NCBI GenBank assembly: GCA_033032865.1
Contig: JAWHQI010000068.1
Span: 9,548,001-9,612,000, forward strand
Length of the DNA: 64,000 bases
Reading direction: 5' to 3'
Source of the DNA: Dactylorhiza incarnata
Lineage: Eukaryota > Streptophyta > Magnoliopsida > Asparagales > Orchidaceae
Of the stretch, positions 11,163 to 21,367 are shown one piece after another. The notes under the pieces were generated by a model. The model saw only the letters and a list, made by a program, of their open reading frames with translations, made no database searches and was not told the origin of the DNA. The translations under genes were made by a program, and so were the position numbers. The number at the start of each line of letters is the position of its first letter. Within the stretch, counting starts at the first letter, position 1.

Positions 11163-12752
11163 TGATAAGTAGTTTTTATATAACTTTTTAGTAGAAAATT
11201 TAGAAATTATTTAATATGAATTTTTCTTTTTCATGTCAATTTTAGGTTATAAATAGTTCTTTTATAAAATTTGATTCTAATTTATCTTATGTTTATTTTG
11301 TAGAATTTTGGGACAAAATTGGGAAAATTTGTATTACACGCCCCCCAGTCACGCCCATGACTAGGGGCGTATAACCTGAATACGAGTCTAGAATTGATGT
11401 CGCATAGTTTGAGCTTGTCCACAGCAAGTCACGCCCCCCAGTCATTCCCGTGAGCCAATGGTCACGCCTGTGACTTGGGGTGTGTAAACATAGGAACCTG
11501 TTAGTGGAGCTGCCGTCGAGAAGTGGAGATGCCGTCGAGAAGTCAACACAAGTCACACCCATGACCCAAATGTCACGCCTGTGACTTTCCCGCGTGATCC
11601 CTACACATCGTCACGTCGCAATCATGCCCACGCTGCATTTAATGAAGTCGTTAGATTACACACTCGTGACCCACATTACACGGGCATGTAAAGTCCTTTT
11701 TTCCCGAGCCATCACGCAAGACCCACGCCAATGTCGGAGCTAAGATGAACAATGCTTACACGCCCCCCCCCCCCCCCCCCAGTCATTCCCATGACCGGGG
11801 GCGTGTAACTTGAAATTGTTTTTACTATAAATTTCAGAGCTCTCCTTGAGTCCAGTGTTCAGAAATTTGGAGAGGGGAGGAGTTGCTAGAGCTGTTAGTG
11901 GCCTTTTTCATGCTTTTGTTCTTGTCTTTCCATTTCATGTTTTCTCTCTATTCATATCAAGTAATGTTATAATTTTTTCCTTGCAATAGACTAGATTAAG
12001 CTTGTAATCTTTTTATTTCTAGTATTGTAACCCTCTTTAAGGCTTGTAATAGTTTTTATTTCAATAAATTTTAGTTTGCTCTCTTTCATTCTCTCTTTCT
12101 AATTTAGTTAATTTCTCCTTAATGTACTTTTATTTTTCTCTCTTTTTCCCTCCACCATGATTAACTAATTCTCATTAGTGCTCGATCGAAATGATCTAAG
12201 GATGAGATAATCAAGTAATGATTTTCTAGCTCTCTTTTTCTGTTTTTGTAATTACTTGATTTACCCTTTATTTTTAATTAGGGAAACCATATTGTCAATA
12301 TATGGTTTTTTCTTATGTTTTCATACTTAGCTAGCTGGGAGGCTCAAAGTATGAATCGATCACTCAAGGGTAAAGAGAGTTGCATGCACCCCTCGAGAGA
12401 AGATGATGTAAATCTCCTGGATTGGAGTCAAATCTAATAGAGGGATTCATAGCGTAAAGCAAGTTTTAGGTAATCGATTATAGAATGAGAGTTCGGTTGA
12501 TTTTTTCTAAACTTAGTTGGGCATTTCCCTCGAGAGAGGCATCTTCGAGCTTCGGGAACCTCCACGGTCAAGTAGTTTACTTAGATGGAATTTGAATTAT
12601 TTTTTGCCTTCTCTTGATTATTCTCACTCCAAGGTGACTTTAGATTGAGCACTAATCCTTTTTACCATCATTTAAACCTTTTTTAATATGCAATTTATCT
12701 CTTTTAGATAAGTAAAACAAATCCTTACAAAATCATTAGATAAGATAATAGT
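11163..12752 (+). repeat. 3' LTR of element B, proximal part
   Basis: The LTR starts TGATAAGTAG just after the purine tract. It carries nested dyads of the GTCACGCC/GTGAC and ACACGCCCC/GGGGCGTGT type (11332-11808) and a TATA-like ACTATAAATTTC at 11824-11835. A conserved block at 12170-12620 matches, in reverse, element E at about 23880-24345. Element C interrupts it after ATAGT (12748-12752). Confidence 0.78.
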
Positions 12753-13925
12753 TATGGGAACATGGTTTTCTGCACCCCTTTGATTTGAGAATAACAAATC
12801 CTACTTATATTTGATCTTGTTTGCCATTAGGTTTTAATCATGCAGGTTTGATCAGATAGGGCACTAGGTTGCTGCATTATTGGTATGGACCTGCTCACAA
12901 ATTGAAAAGTGGGATGTTGTCTAACGCCAGGCATTAGGACTTAACGTTGTGGGTTGACCCTCGTTCCTATCATGATGAATATATCATGGAGGGAAGCTGT
13001 TGTGATTGCAGGATCATTTTGGGAATGATTTGACTCAACGCCAGGCGTTAGACTCAACGTCAGCGTTAAGGTTGCATAAAATGAATGTTTCCAAAGATCC
13101 AAAATCTCCTTCCTATTTTGAAGATCTGAGCCATTAAAACATTTCTATACTGGGTCAACGCCAGGCATTAGCCTTAAGGCCGACATTAGCTTCCAGTCCT
13201 ATAAATAGGTGGATTTCATCTTCTTCAACAACCAATGCCAAAGATCCCTATTACAGCACTCTGAATTATTTGTGAGGGCCATATTTCCAGACCACAAAGG
13301 ATCTCCCACTCAATTTCAAAAGGAGGAATCAAAGGAGGCATGGATCAACATGCTAACTCAACGCAAAGAACGCATGCTTGGACTTCAACGATCTTCAGCG
13401 ATTCTTCGTCGTCTTCTTCAGATTACCTCATAGGGAGTTTTTATATTTGTATTTTATATTTATCTCTGTAATCGGTTTGTAAACTCGCCTCGTATTGGCG
13501 ACTAGGTCTCGGTAGGACTTAGGGAGGAATTTGCCACGTGTTGGTGACTAGGTCTAGGGAGTAGAACTAGGGGGTGCTTGAGGCCTTTCTGGGGATAGAA
13601 GAGCTAGAGCGGATTGAGGCCGTATCTAGGGAGAGATCGGCTAAATCCAACCGGTTCTTAGTGAGAAGAGTCGTTATAGAAAACAAAAAGAGTATTTCAT
13701 AATCGCCTTGATTTCTAGCGTCATTGAAATCAGATTTTGTTATCAATTTTATAAATGATAATCATGTCTTTTCTTGTATAAAAAAATTGATTTATTTCTA
13801 ATTTCTATCTCTTTACTTTTGATTAACTTACTTCTAATAAAATATCTAAAGTTTTCTATAAAAGATTAAAGTTTTCTAAAACAATTATTCCCCCCCCCCC
13901 TCTAAGGGCGCCTCAAGATCCAACA
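12753..13925 (+). repeat. 5' LTR of element C
   Basis: The LTR is 1173 bp. Its first bases, TATGGGAACATGG, are a mutated form of TGTTGGAACATGG in the 3' copy, and it ends GATCCAACA. Three dyad blocks of the AACGCC/GGCGTT type (about 12921, 13035 and 13155) stand upstream of the TATA box TATAAATA at 13200-13207. A run of 11 C (13890-13900) sits just before the end. Confidence 0.88.
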
Positions 13926-13927
13926 AG

Positions 13928-13940
13928 TGGTATTAGAGCC
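13928..13940 (+). other. Primer-binding site of element C
   Basis: TGGTATTAGAGCC lies two bases after the LTR end. It has one transition from the standard TGGTATCAGAGCC. Confidence 0.85.
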
Positions 13941-13974
13941 AGGTTATTCCAAATCGGCTTAACAACCGGGAATA

Positions 13975-15450
13975 ATGGCGTCTCTTGATCATGATCTCGC
14001 TTCTACTAGTGGGGAAAATTTTTATATAAATGAAATATCACTAGCACCACTATTATTTGAAGGGAAAAATTATAAAGAGTGGAAAATATCAATGAAAATT
14101 TTTCTTAAAGCTATAGATGAAAAAGTTTGGAATATTACAATTGAAAAGCCACCTAGCGTATTAAATAGAAACAAAATGGTTTTAAATGCAAAATTTATAA
14201 ATAGCCTATTTTATGCGTTAGATCAAAATATTTTCAAACTTATTTATACTGTACCCACCGCATATGAGATTTGGAGTTTTCTTGAAAGAACTTATGATTC
14301 CCCTTCTGTAGGTATGGAGCAATCACAAGAACCAGAGAATATGCAAGCCTACACAAGTATTCAAGAAAATAAATCTTCTCGCATGATGGATCCATGGAAT
14401 GCACATCAAGCGGAAGGAGTGATGACAACACATTATTGGAAGAGGAACATGAAGAAGTCAAAGGAACTTTATGTTCAAACTTGTCCTCATCCAAAAGCAA
14501 AGTAAGGAAATCAAATTCACTTGTTGTTTGCAATTCTATTTCTACATTACAATTGCTACAAATTACAAAGCGCAAAATTAAGAAATTAAAAATTGCGAAT
14601 TGCAAATTGCGCTTAGAAAATAAAAGTTTAGAAGCAAAAGTTAAATTAGAATCAAATTCTGATTTATCTAGTTATACCCATGTCTCTTCAATTGAAAATA
14701 TAAAACATTATTTTGATTATAATGATACTAAAGAAAAATTCAAGGAACTTGAAAAGGAACTTATTTTTGTAAAAGAACATAATGAAAAATTATCTTTAGA
14801 AAATCCATCTTTGAAAAGTGATTGTGTTATGTGCCAAAATTATAAAATTGACACCAAGGAGATGGACGAAACATTTGAGGAATTTAGAAATAACTATCAA
14901 ACTCATATTGACTCTATTGTTTCCACTCTTAAAAATAGCACAATAGCTTATAATAAAGCTAGGCATAATCTTAAGATCAAGAATGATGAATTAAAATCAA
15001 AAATCAACTTGCTTATGAAAATTATGAATAAAAATTCACAACACACAATATCAAGCAAACAAGGTTAATATGAATAACTTAAATAAGCCTAATAATGGGA
15101 GTAAGAAACACAAAGTTTTTGTAAATCAAAAACCAAATCACCATTTTTTACAAAATCATGTTTCTCCCAACTTGAAATTAGAGTTACACAAATTTCCTAT
15201 AAACAATACTTTCAATAATCATTATAAATATAATCTTCAAAATAAAGATAATTATAATGGAAATTTGATGTATAAGAATAGCATTAAACCAAGGTTTGAA
15301 TGGAGGCCCAAAGTTAAAAATGAAATATTAACTTCACATAACAGGGCCCACTCATCACTATCTCCCCACAAACCAACATGTTGTATTTGGGTACCCAAAG
15401 GAACCACCACACTTGGTCCCCTTTGGATACCTAAAACTCTTATTCATTAG
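13975..15450 (+). pseudogene. gag-like protein of element C, two frameshifts
   Basis: It starts MASLDHDLASTSGENFY, in the same position and with nearly the same sequence as in K. The UBN2-type Gag domain (about 110 residues, ALDQNIFKLIYTVPTAYEIW) is open to 14505. The frame then shifts around 14394-14505 into a lysine- and glutamate-rich coiled-coil part ending at 15068. It shifts again into the C-terminal part 15070-15450 with the conserved CIWVPKGTTTLGPLWIPK tail. As in A there is a single CxxC (CVMC) but no zinc knuckle. The shared gene layout of A and C argues that loss of pol predates both insertions. Confidence 0.8.
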
Positions 15451-15707
15451 GTACCATCATATGCATGAAGTAGAATCTTTCAAAAATGAAATATACAAAT
15501 TTCTACTTCATGATATGCTTTAATGTCTCTTTATTTTTTTTAAGCTATCATGTCATGGTCACCTTATATATTATTGGAAATATGATTTTATCTCTTAAAA
15601 GCTTAATAAGTTGATAAAATTAAATTGATCAGAATTCAAAGTCATATTTTATTATGGTGACCTATCTATCTTTCTTATATTCATTTCCTATAAATATTTT
15701 ATATTAT
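15451..15707 (+). other. Start of the 3' non-coding region of element C
   Basis: The sequence aligns with element A just after its gag stop, sharing 'gcatgaagtagaa...tctacttcatgatatgct'. This segment is itself an imperfect inverted repeat (CATGAAGTAGAA/TTCTACTTCATG), present in both copies. It ends at the ATTAT target site of element D (15703-15707). Confidence 0.7.
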
Positions 15708-16991
15708 TGTTTTACCCAGAAATCGACGATCCCCTCCGAGCTAACTTTTTCAGGTATTGCGGTATTTTCGGAGATCCGGGCCGATCTCGCTCCTCCGGGG
15801 GGGCGATCTCGTCGAACCCAGGCGGTCTCGCAAAGGGGAGGTCGCCCCTTCCGGGCGACCTCGCAGAGGGAGATCGCCCCTCCCGGGCGATCTCGCAGAG
15901 GAGAGATCGCCCCTCCTGGGCGATCTCGCAGGGAGATCGCCACTCCCGGGCGATCTCGCAGCAAGGAAGGTCGCCCCTTCCGGGCGACCTCGCAGAGGGA
16001 GATCGCCCCTCCCGGGCGATCTCGCAGAGGAGAGATCGCCCCTCCTGGGCGATCTCGCAGGGAGATCGCCCCTCCCGGGCGATCTCGCAGCAGGGAAGGT
16101 CGCCCCTTCCGGGCGACCTCGCAGAGGGAGATCGCCCCTCCCGGGCGATCTCGCAGAGGAGAGATCGCCCCTCCTGGGCGATCTCGCAGGGAGATCGCCC
16201 CTCCCGGGCGATCTTGCAGCAAGGAAGGTCTCCCCTTCCGGGCGACCTCGCAGAGGGAGATCGCCCCTCCCGGGCGATCTCGCAGCAGGGAAGGTCGCCC
16301 CTTCTGGGCTACCTCGCAGAGGGAGATCGCCCCTCCCGGGGGATCTCGCAGAGGAGAGATCGCCCCTTCTGGGCGATCTCGTAGGGAGATCGCCCCTCCC
16401 GGGCGATCTCGCAGTAGGGAAGGTCGCCCCTTCCGGGCGACCTCGCAGAGGGAGATCGCCCCTCCCGGGCGATCTCACTCCGGAGGATCTTAGTCCTATG
16501 CTGACTCTATTTTATGTGGTCTGTTCAGGTAAGCAAGTCCAGTCCAGACGATCTCAGCGGTCTCAGCAGACGATCTCAGCAGGTCCAGACGATCTCAGCG
16601 ATCTCAGTAGCGGTCTCAGGCGATCTCAGTAGTTCCGGGCAGCCCGTTACTTCCAGATCTGCCAGTTCGGGCAGGCCCCTGTGTCTATAAATAGAGGGGT
16701 AGGGGTACCAGTTTCAAGACTTTTGGAGAGCTTCCAGTCCCAGCCAGTGGTTTGAGCGGTCTCAACTTTGAGTGACCGCTGAGACCTCTCCGATCTCCCT
16801 TCAGGCCCCTTTTTCTTCATGTTTTATGCTGTTTCTTTCATACTTCTCTATTGTAACCTCAGTTGTAACTCATGATTTATATCAATAAAATAGTCTTTCC
16901 TCCAGCTCAAAGTAACCGGACACCCAACAGCTTCACCCCCCATCCTTCAGCTCGAGCGAGTGTGGAGTTGGTACCATTTTTGGCACCAACA
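15708..16991 (+). repeat. 5' LTR of element D
   Basis: The LTR is 1284 bp. The U3 region is dominated by the GC-rich hairpin array (15782-16480). The TATA box TATAAATA is at 16686-16693 and polyadenylation-like 'tcaataaaatag' is near 16879-16890. It ends TTTTTGGCACCAACA. Confidence 0.92.
15782..16480 (+). repeat. GC-rich tandem hairpin array in the 5' LTR of D
   Basis: Higher-order units of 129 bp start at about 15962, 16091, 16220 and 16286 (the third shortened to 66 bp), then 16415. Each holds about four palindromes of roughly 32 bp, such as GATCGCCC-ctccc-GGGCGATC and GGTCGCCC-cttcc-GGGCGACC. The array leaves long open frames on all six frames. These encode only Arg/Pro/Gly/Ser repeats and are artefacts of the repeat. 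Confidence 0.93.
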
Positions 16992-17148
16992 GATCTAACA
17001 CGCGACCTTCAGATTTTGAGTAGTTGGTGAAACAGCAGCTGCGGTGAATTCGACCTAAAATTCTTCAAAACTTCAAACGGTCATAACTTTTGATCCGGGT
17101 GTCGGAATTCAGAATTCAAAGCCCGTTGCGACCGTCTCGGCCTGAACT

Positions 17149-18522
17149 ATGCAAAAATTGAATGGGGTTCCTTGTTCAGGCATTTTTCTGCCCTCAGATT
17201 TCCCAAATATGACTCCGTTTGGAAGTTATCGCAGCTTTTCCTTTTCGGCAATTCCTGTTTTTTGGGTATCAATGGAGATACCAGATGTTCAAGCTCCTGT
17301 TAAGAAAGATCCTCCTCCTCCCCGATTTGTGGATCCATTTGTTCCTTTGCCACCCCAAGCTGACGAGTTCGCGACCACTCGACCTGAATTTTTCAGGCCA
17401 GTTGCCCAGGGAGGTCCCGTAGAAATGTCTAACCCTCAGGAGAAGTGTACTAGTTTTCCAGCCCCAGCTGATGCGTATTATCCTTCATCTCCTCCAGATT
17501 TTGTTGAAGAGGAAGATCCTTCTCCTTTCACAGATAGAGTTCGTTGGGTGACTGCTCCTGACAGTTTTAGAGAGCCTTGTCTGCCAACCTTCACTGGAAA
17601 AGAAGATCCCTTCTCCCATCTCCAAGCCTTTGAGTCAGCCATTTCTCTAAGAACATTAATGGATGGCGTCAAGTGCAAGCTCTTTGTTATGACCCTTGAC
17701 ATTCATACTAGAGAAGGGTTCTATAGCTTGCCATCTGGATCAATTGCTTGCCTTGTGGATTTGCGGAAATTGTTTCTCTTAAGGTTTTATGCCAACAAAA
17801 AGCGGAAAAGAGGTGTCGCAGCCCTTTTCCAAATCAAACAAGGAGTTAACGAAACTCTCGCCCACTATGTCGATAGATTCCAGAGAGAAATTCTTAAAAT
17901 TGTTAGTACAGATCAGGAACTGTATCAAGTCGCTTTATTCAACGGACTCCAAGAAGGCCCTCTCAAATTCAAAGTTAACTTAAATGAGCCCAAGTGTTAT
18001 AGGCACCTCATCGAAATAGCAAACCGGTTTATTCAAGGTGAGGCAATGAATCCTAATTATATGAATTCTCAGAACCGGCGCACTAGGCGGCATCGGGTGA
18101 ATAGATATCATTATCAACATCATCATCATTCATCTTCATCACAAATCCCTCAGCAAGATGAGCAGTTGGAGTCTTGTTCATCTCCCCCGGATATGTCTAC
18201 TCCACCTCAACAAGATATGCCATCTCCATTCTTGGAGGTCTCTCCCATCATGTCTTATGATCCTACAACATTTAAATATGAAACTTACTCAGAAGGATTT
18301 GGTCAGTTGAATATCCCTTTGGAAGAGGTTTTTCCAATTATTCAGAATATGCCAGAGTGTAAAAGACCCCGTCCTATGAGGTCTAATGTTGCAAAACGCA
18401 ATCAAGAACTCTACTGCCTATACCATTTAGCTTCTGGTCATGATACAGAAGATTGTCGTGCGCTCCAAAAATTGATAGACCAACTATTGAAGGCAGGAAA
18501 ATTACAGGATTATGTTGCTTAA
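17149..18522 (+). CDS. gag: Gag protein of element D, intact
   Basis: Open for 457 codons from 17149. The ATG at 17272 (MEIPDVQAP, giving 416 residues) is the more likely start, because the preceding codons lie in leader sequence shared with a fragment at 23080-23290. Residues about 145-300 (PTFTGKEDPFSHLQAFESA to HLIEIANRFIQGEAMN) match the Ty3/gypsy Retrotrans_gag capsid domain. The C-terminus has a cysteine/histidine motif, CLYHLASGHDTEDC, and the KLIDQLLKAGKLQDYV tail typical of Tat-lineage plant gypsy Gag. The frame stops directly after that motif, where a Tat element would continue to protease. It is probably a functional capsid mobilised with enzymes from another element (inference). 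Confidence 0.87.
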   Translation: MQKLNGVPCSGIFLPSDFPNMTPFGSYRSFSFSAIPVFWVSMEIPDVQAPVKKDPPPPRFVDPFVPLPPQADEFATTRPEFFRPVAQGGPVEMSNPQEKCTSFPAPADAYYPSSPPDFVEEEDPSPFTDRVRWVTAPDSFREPCLPTFTGKEDPFSHLQAFESAISLRTLMDGVKCKLFVMTLDIHTREGFYSLPSGSIACLVDLRKLFLLRFYANKKRKRGVAALFQIKQGVNETLAHYVDRFQREILKIVSTDQELYQVALFNGLQEGPLKFKVNLNEPKCYRHLIEIANRFIQGEAMNPNYMNSQNRRTRRHRVNRYHYQHHHHSSSSQIPQQDEQLESCSSPPDMSTPPQQDMPSPFLEVSPIMSYDPTTFKYETYSEGFGQLNIPLEEVFPIIQNMPECKRPRPMRSNVAKRNQELYCLYHLASGHDTEDCRALQKLIDQLLKAGKLQDYVA

Positions 18523-19479
18523 TAACATGAAGATCTTATTTTCCAGCAAAGACAACTTCACACAGCAAATTTTCTTTCATTCAATAAAAGAAATGCATGA
18601 ATTATAGATGAGATACATTGTCAATTTTGTTTTGCATGTCTCCCACCTGTTTGGAGTTTCTGTATCTTTTATTTTCTAAGTTTTGCTTGTAATAAGAATA
18701 ATAGTTATTTGTGTTCTATAAGAAACTATCATCGCAAGGATGTTTTCCAGCAATCAGCTATATCAATCTTCATACCCATATTCACTGCGGACATCCAGCC
18801 AAGTATGTTTAATACTCTTTCATTACTTTACTTTTCCTTACATTTACCTGTCTACATTCATAATTCTACAAATACTTTGATATGAAAAGTAGAAATTGGC
18901 TAGATCAACCGGAACGGGTAAAGCTTTATCATCACTTTACTTTTTCTTGTTTACGTTAATACCTCGTGAAATACGTAGACAAGGATATGAAAGGTAGAAA
19001 TACCATCCCTATTGTTTGATAGGAAATATGGAAGTAACACCTCCAATTCTCTCTTCTCCGGGTCGTAAAACCCGCAACGACCGCATCACACTAGAATCAC
19101 TCGCAGATGCGTAGTGGGTAGCCCAACCCCCTTTCTCCCAACTTTTCTCTCCCTCAATCTCTTCCTATATGATGATTACCATCAATAGTTGAGATATCTG
19201 ATTGAGATTAAAAGAAAAGTTATGTTCATTGATTTCTGAGCTCCCGCTACCGACTTTTATTAGGCGGTAGGGCTGGGGCTGGGTTGATTTCAAATGAAAG
19301 GTTACCAGGGAAAAGTTATGTTGAATTGATCCAGATTATTTCATTCCCATATTTATGTTAAATCATTGGGTTCTGTGAGCAGTAAGTGATTATTTCACTA
19401 AAGGTGAATGGACTCAAGTATAAGAGATTACTGGGAAATATTCCGAGTTTATTTGATCATTCAAGTTTCTTCAAAGAAG
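18523..19479 (+). other. Non-coding region of D between gag and the tandem array
   Basis: No gene is visible. It begins directly after the gag stop, is AT-rich, and includes short locally repeated phrases (for example 'tcattactttacttttcctt' and 'tcatcactttactttttctt', near 18820 and 18930). Confidence 0.6.
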
Positions 19480-20405
19480 AGAAAGTTTTGAGACCACCGG
19501 CTTAATTTTCTCCAAGATTTGGAAGTTTGAGATTGCCGGTGGGATTTCCAGAGTTTATTTGGTTTTTTCAGGTTTCTTCAGCAATCTCAAAATTTTGAGA
19601 CCGCCGGCTTAATTTTCTCCAAGATTTGGAAGTTTGAGATTGCCGGTGGGATTTCCAGAGTTTATTTGGTTTTTCAGGTTTCTTCAGCAATCTCAAAATT
19701 TTGAGGCCGCCGGCTTAATTTTCTCCAAGATTTGGAAGTTTGAGATTGCCGGTGGGATTTCTAGAGTTTATTTGGTTTTTTCAGGTTTCTTCAGCAATCT
19801 CAAAATTTTGAGACCGCCGGCTTAATTTTCTCCAAGATTTGGAAGTTTGAGATTGCCGGTGGGATTTCCATAGTTTATTTGGTTTTTTCAGGTTTCTTCA
19901 GCAATCTCAAAATTTTGAGACCGCCGGCTTAATTTTCTCCAAGATTTGGAAGTTTGAGATTGCCGGTGGGATTTCCAGAGTTTATTTGGTTTTTTCAGGT
20001 TTCTTCAGCAATCTCAAAATTTTGAGACCGCCGGCTTAATTTTCTCCAAGATTTGTAAGTTTGAGATTGCCAGTGGGATTTCCAGAGTTTATTTGGTTTT
20101 TCAGGTTTCTTCAGCAATCTCAAAATTTTGAGACCGCCGGCTTAATTTTCTCCAAGATTTGGAAGTTTGAGATTGCCGGTGGGATTTCCATAGTTTATTT
20201 GGTTTTTTCAGGTTTCTTCAGCAATCTCAAAATTTTGAGACCGCTGGCTTAATTTTCTCCAAGATTTGGAAGTTTGAGATTGCCGGTGGGATTTCCAGAG
20301 TTTATTTGGTTTTTTCAAGTTTCTTCAGCAATCTCAAAATTTTGAGACCGCCGGCTTAATTTTCTCCAAGATTTGGAAGTTAGAGATTGCTGGTGGGATT
20401 TCCCA
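19480..20405 (+). repeat. 107-bp tandem repeat array in element D
   Basis: Successive CTTAATTTTC landmarks at 19501, 19608, 19714, 19821, 19928, 20035, 20141, 20248 and 20355 give a period of 106-107 bp. That is about nine units of very similar sequence. Each unit has 11-bp inverted arms TTTGAGATTGC and GCAATCTCAAA (for example 19633-19643 and 19687-19697). The short ORFs across it are repeat artefacts. Confidence 0.95.
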
Positions 20406-21367
20406 GGACTTTTGAGGAGTTTCTAGCAATCTGAAGTATTGAAGATTGTTAACTGGTTCTCTTCAAAGAAGCTTTTCTGACAGGTGTTTTGGGGTATTTG
20501 TGATCATCATCTTAGAACCTCTCATATTAATTTTGGGCGGTCTGGAGAAATTAAGATCACTACTTGAGTGCTCATCTTTTTATCAAGCAATCTAAAGCAC
20601 ATGAAAGTATTCATGAGGTCTTTCCTTCTATTAATCAACAAAGAAGCAGTCGGAAAAGCTGAGTCCAACAATATTCTATCTAAAAAGACAAATGTTTTTC
20701 AAGATTCGCAGAAGGAGCAGTCTGGATTATTTGATACCTTCATTTATCAAAGTACATAACATAGTTCAGAAATATCATTTTTGGATTATCATGATCTGAT
20801 TCCTCTACAAAACATCTCGAATATTAAAGATCGCCATTTGAAATCCGAATTATTTCATAACAAAGCAGTTTCAAATGGCCAAAGTTAATATCTTCTCCAA
20901 AGAAGTTTCGACAACCACAAGATAGTCATTCTTAAATTATCGATTCTATCTCAAATATAGGCAAGATAAGTATCAAAAAGTTGTTCCAGGTACCTGATGT
21001 ATCTTTACTTTTCCACATACCTGCTCAGAATATCTTTTGTACACAAAAAAAAGGGGGTGTTCACATCTTCTCTCCAGGTACTCATGTAACATATGTTTTT
21101 TTTATACCTGCTCTAACCGATCTTTTACAGAGGCAGGCAGGTGCACACTAGTTCTTTTCAGGTACTCACATAACATCAAATGGCCGCAAGTTCTCTTATA
21201 GAGAGAGAGAGTTTTTCAAGCATGCTTGGAGGTAGTAAGTTCGCACAGGTATTTACATTTTCCTATCATACATGCTTTAATATGACAGGAAAGGTGGATC
21301 GCGATTCTCGTGGGTAAGTTTTAATTTTTTCGAAGTTTTTTCAAAACTTAAAAAAATGCGGGAATTA
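20406..21367 (+). other. 3' non-coding region of element D
   Basis: No gene is visible. It leads to the 3' LTR with a purine-rich 'cttaaaaaaatgcgggaatta', which is the likely plus-strand priming region. Confidence 0.55.

Larger units (their letters stand above)
6200..12752 (+). mobile_element. Element B: decayed Athila-type Ty3/gypsy retrotransposon (3' two thirds)
   Basis: Gene order protease, RT, RNase H, integrase, then a post-pol sequence with the Athila hallmark 'caagct...gcgcttttgggaggcaccccaa' near 9543-9590, a purine-rich tract and an LTR starting at 11163. The 5' LTR, gag and start of protease are missing. Frameshifts and stops are scattered throughout. The LTR is interrupted at 12752 by element C and resumes at 36747. 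B is therefore the oldest layer of the left nest. Confidence 0.85.

Noticed and set aside
15782..16480. CRISPR array
   Set aside because: Repeats are adjacent palindromes without unique spacers, and the setting is a plant LTR present in two copies.
15654..16632. Long ORFs of 170-290 codons on several frames of both strands (also 21277-22183)
   Set aside because: They are artefacts of the GC-rich hairpin array in the LTRs of D. The encoded residues are only Arg/Pro/Gly/Ser repeats and all frames are open at once.
19634..20252. Repeated 63-codon ORFs
   Set aside because: They are produced by the 107-bp tandem array, with no ATG context or domain.
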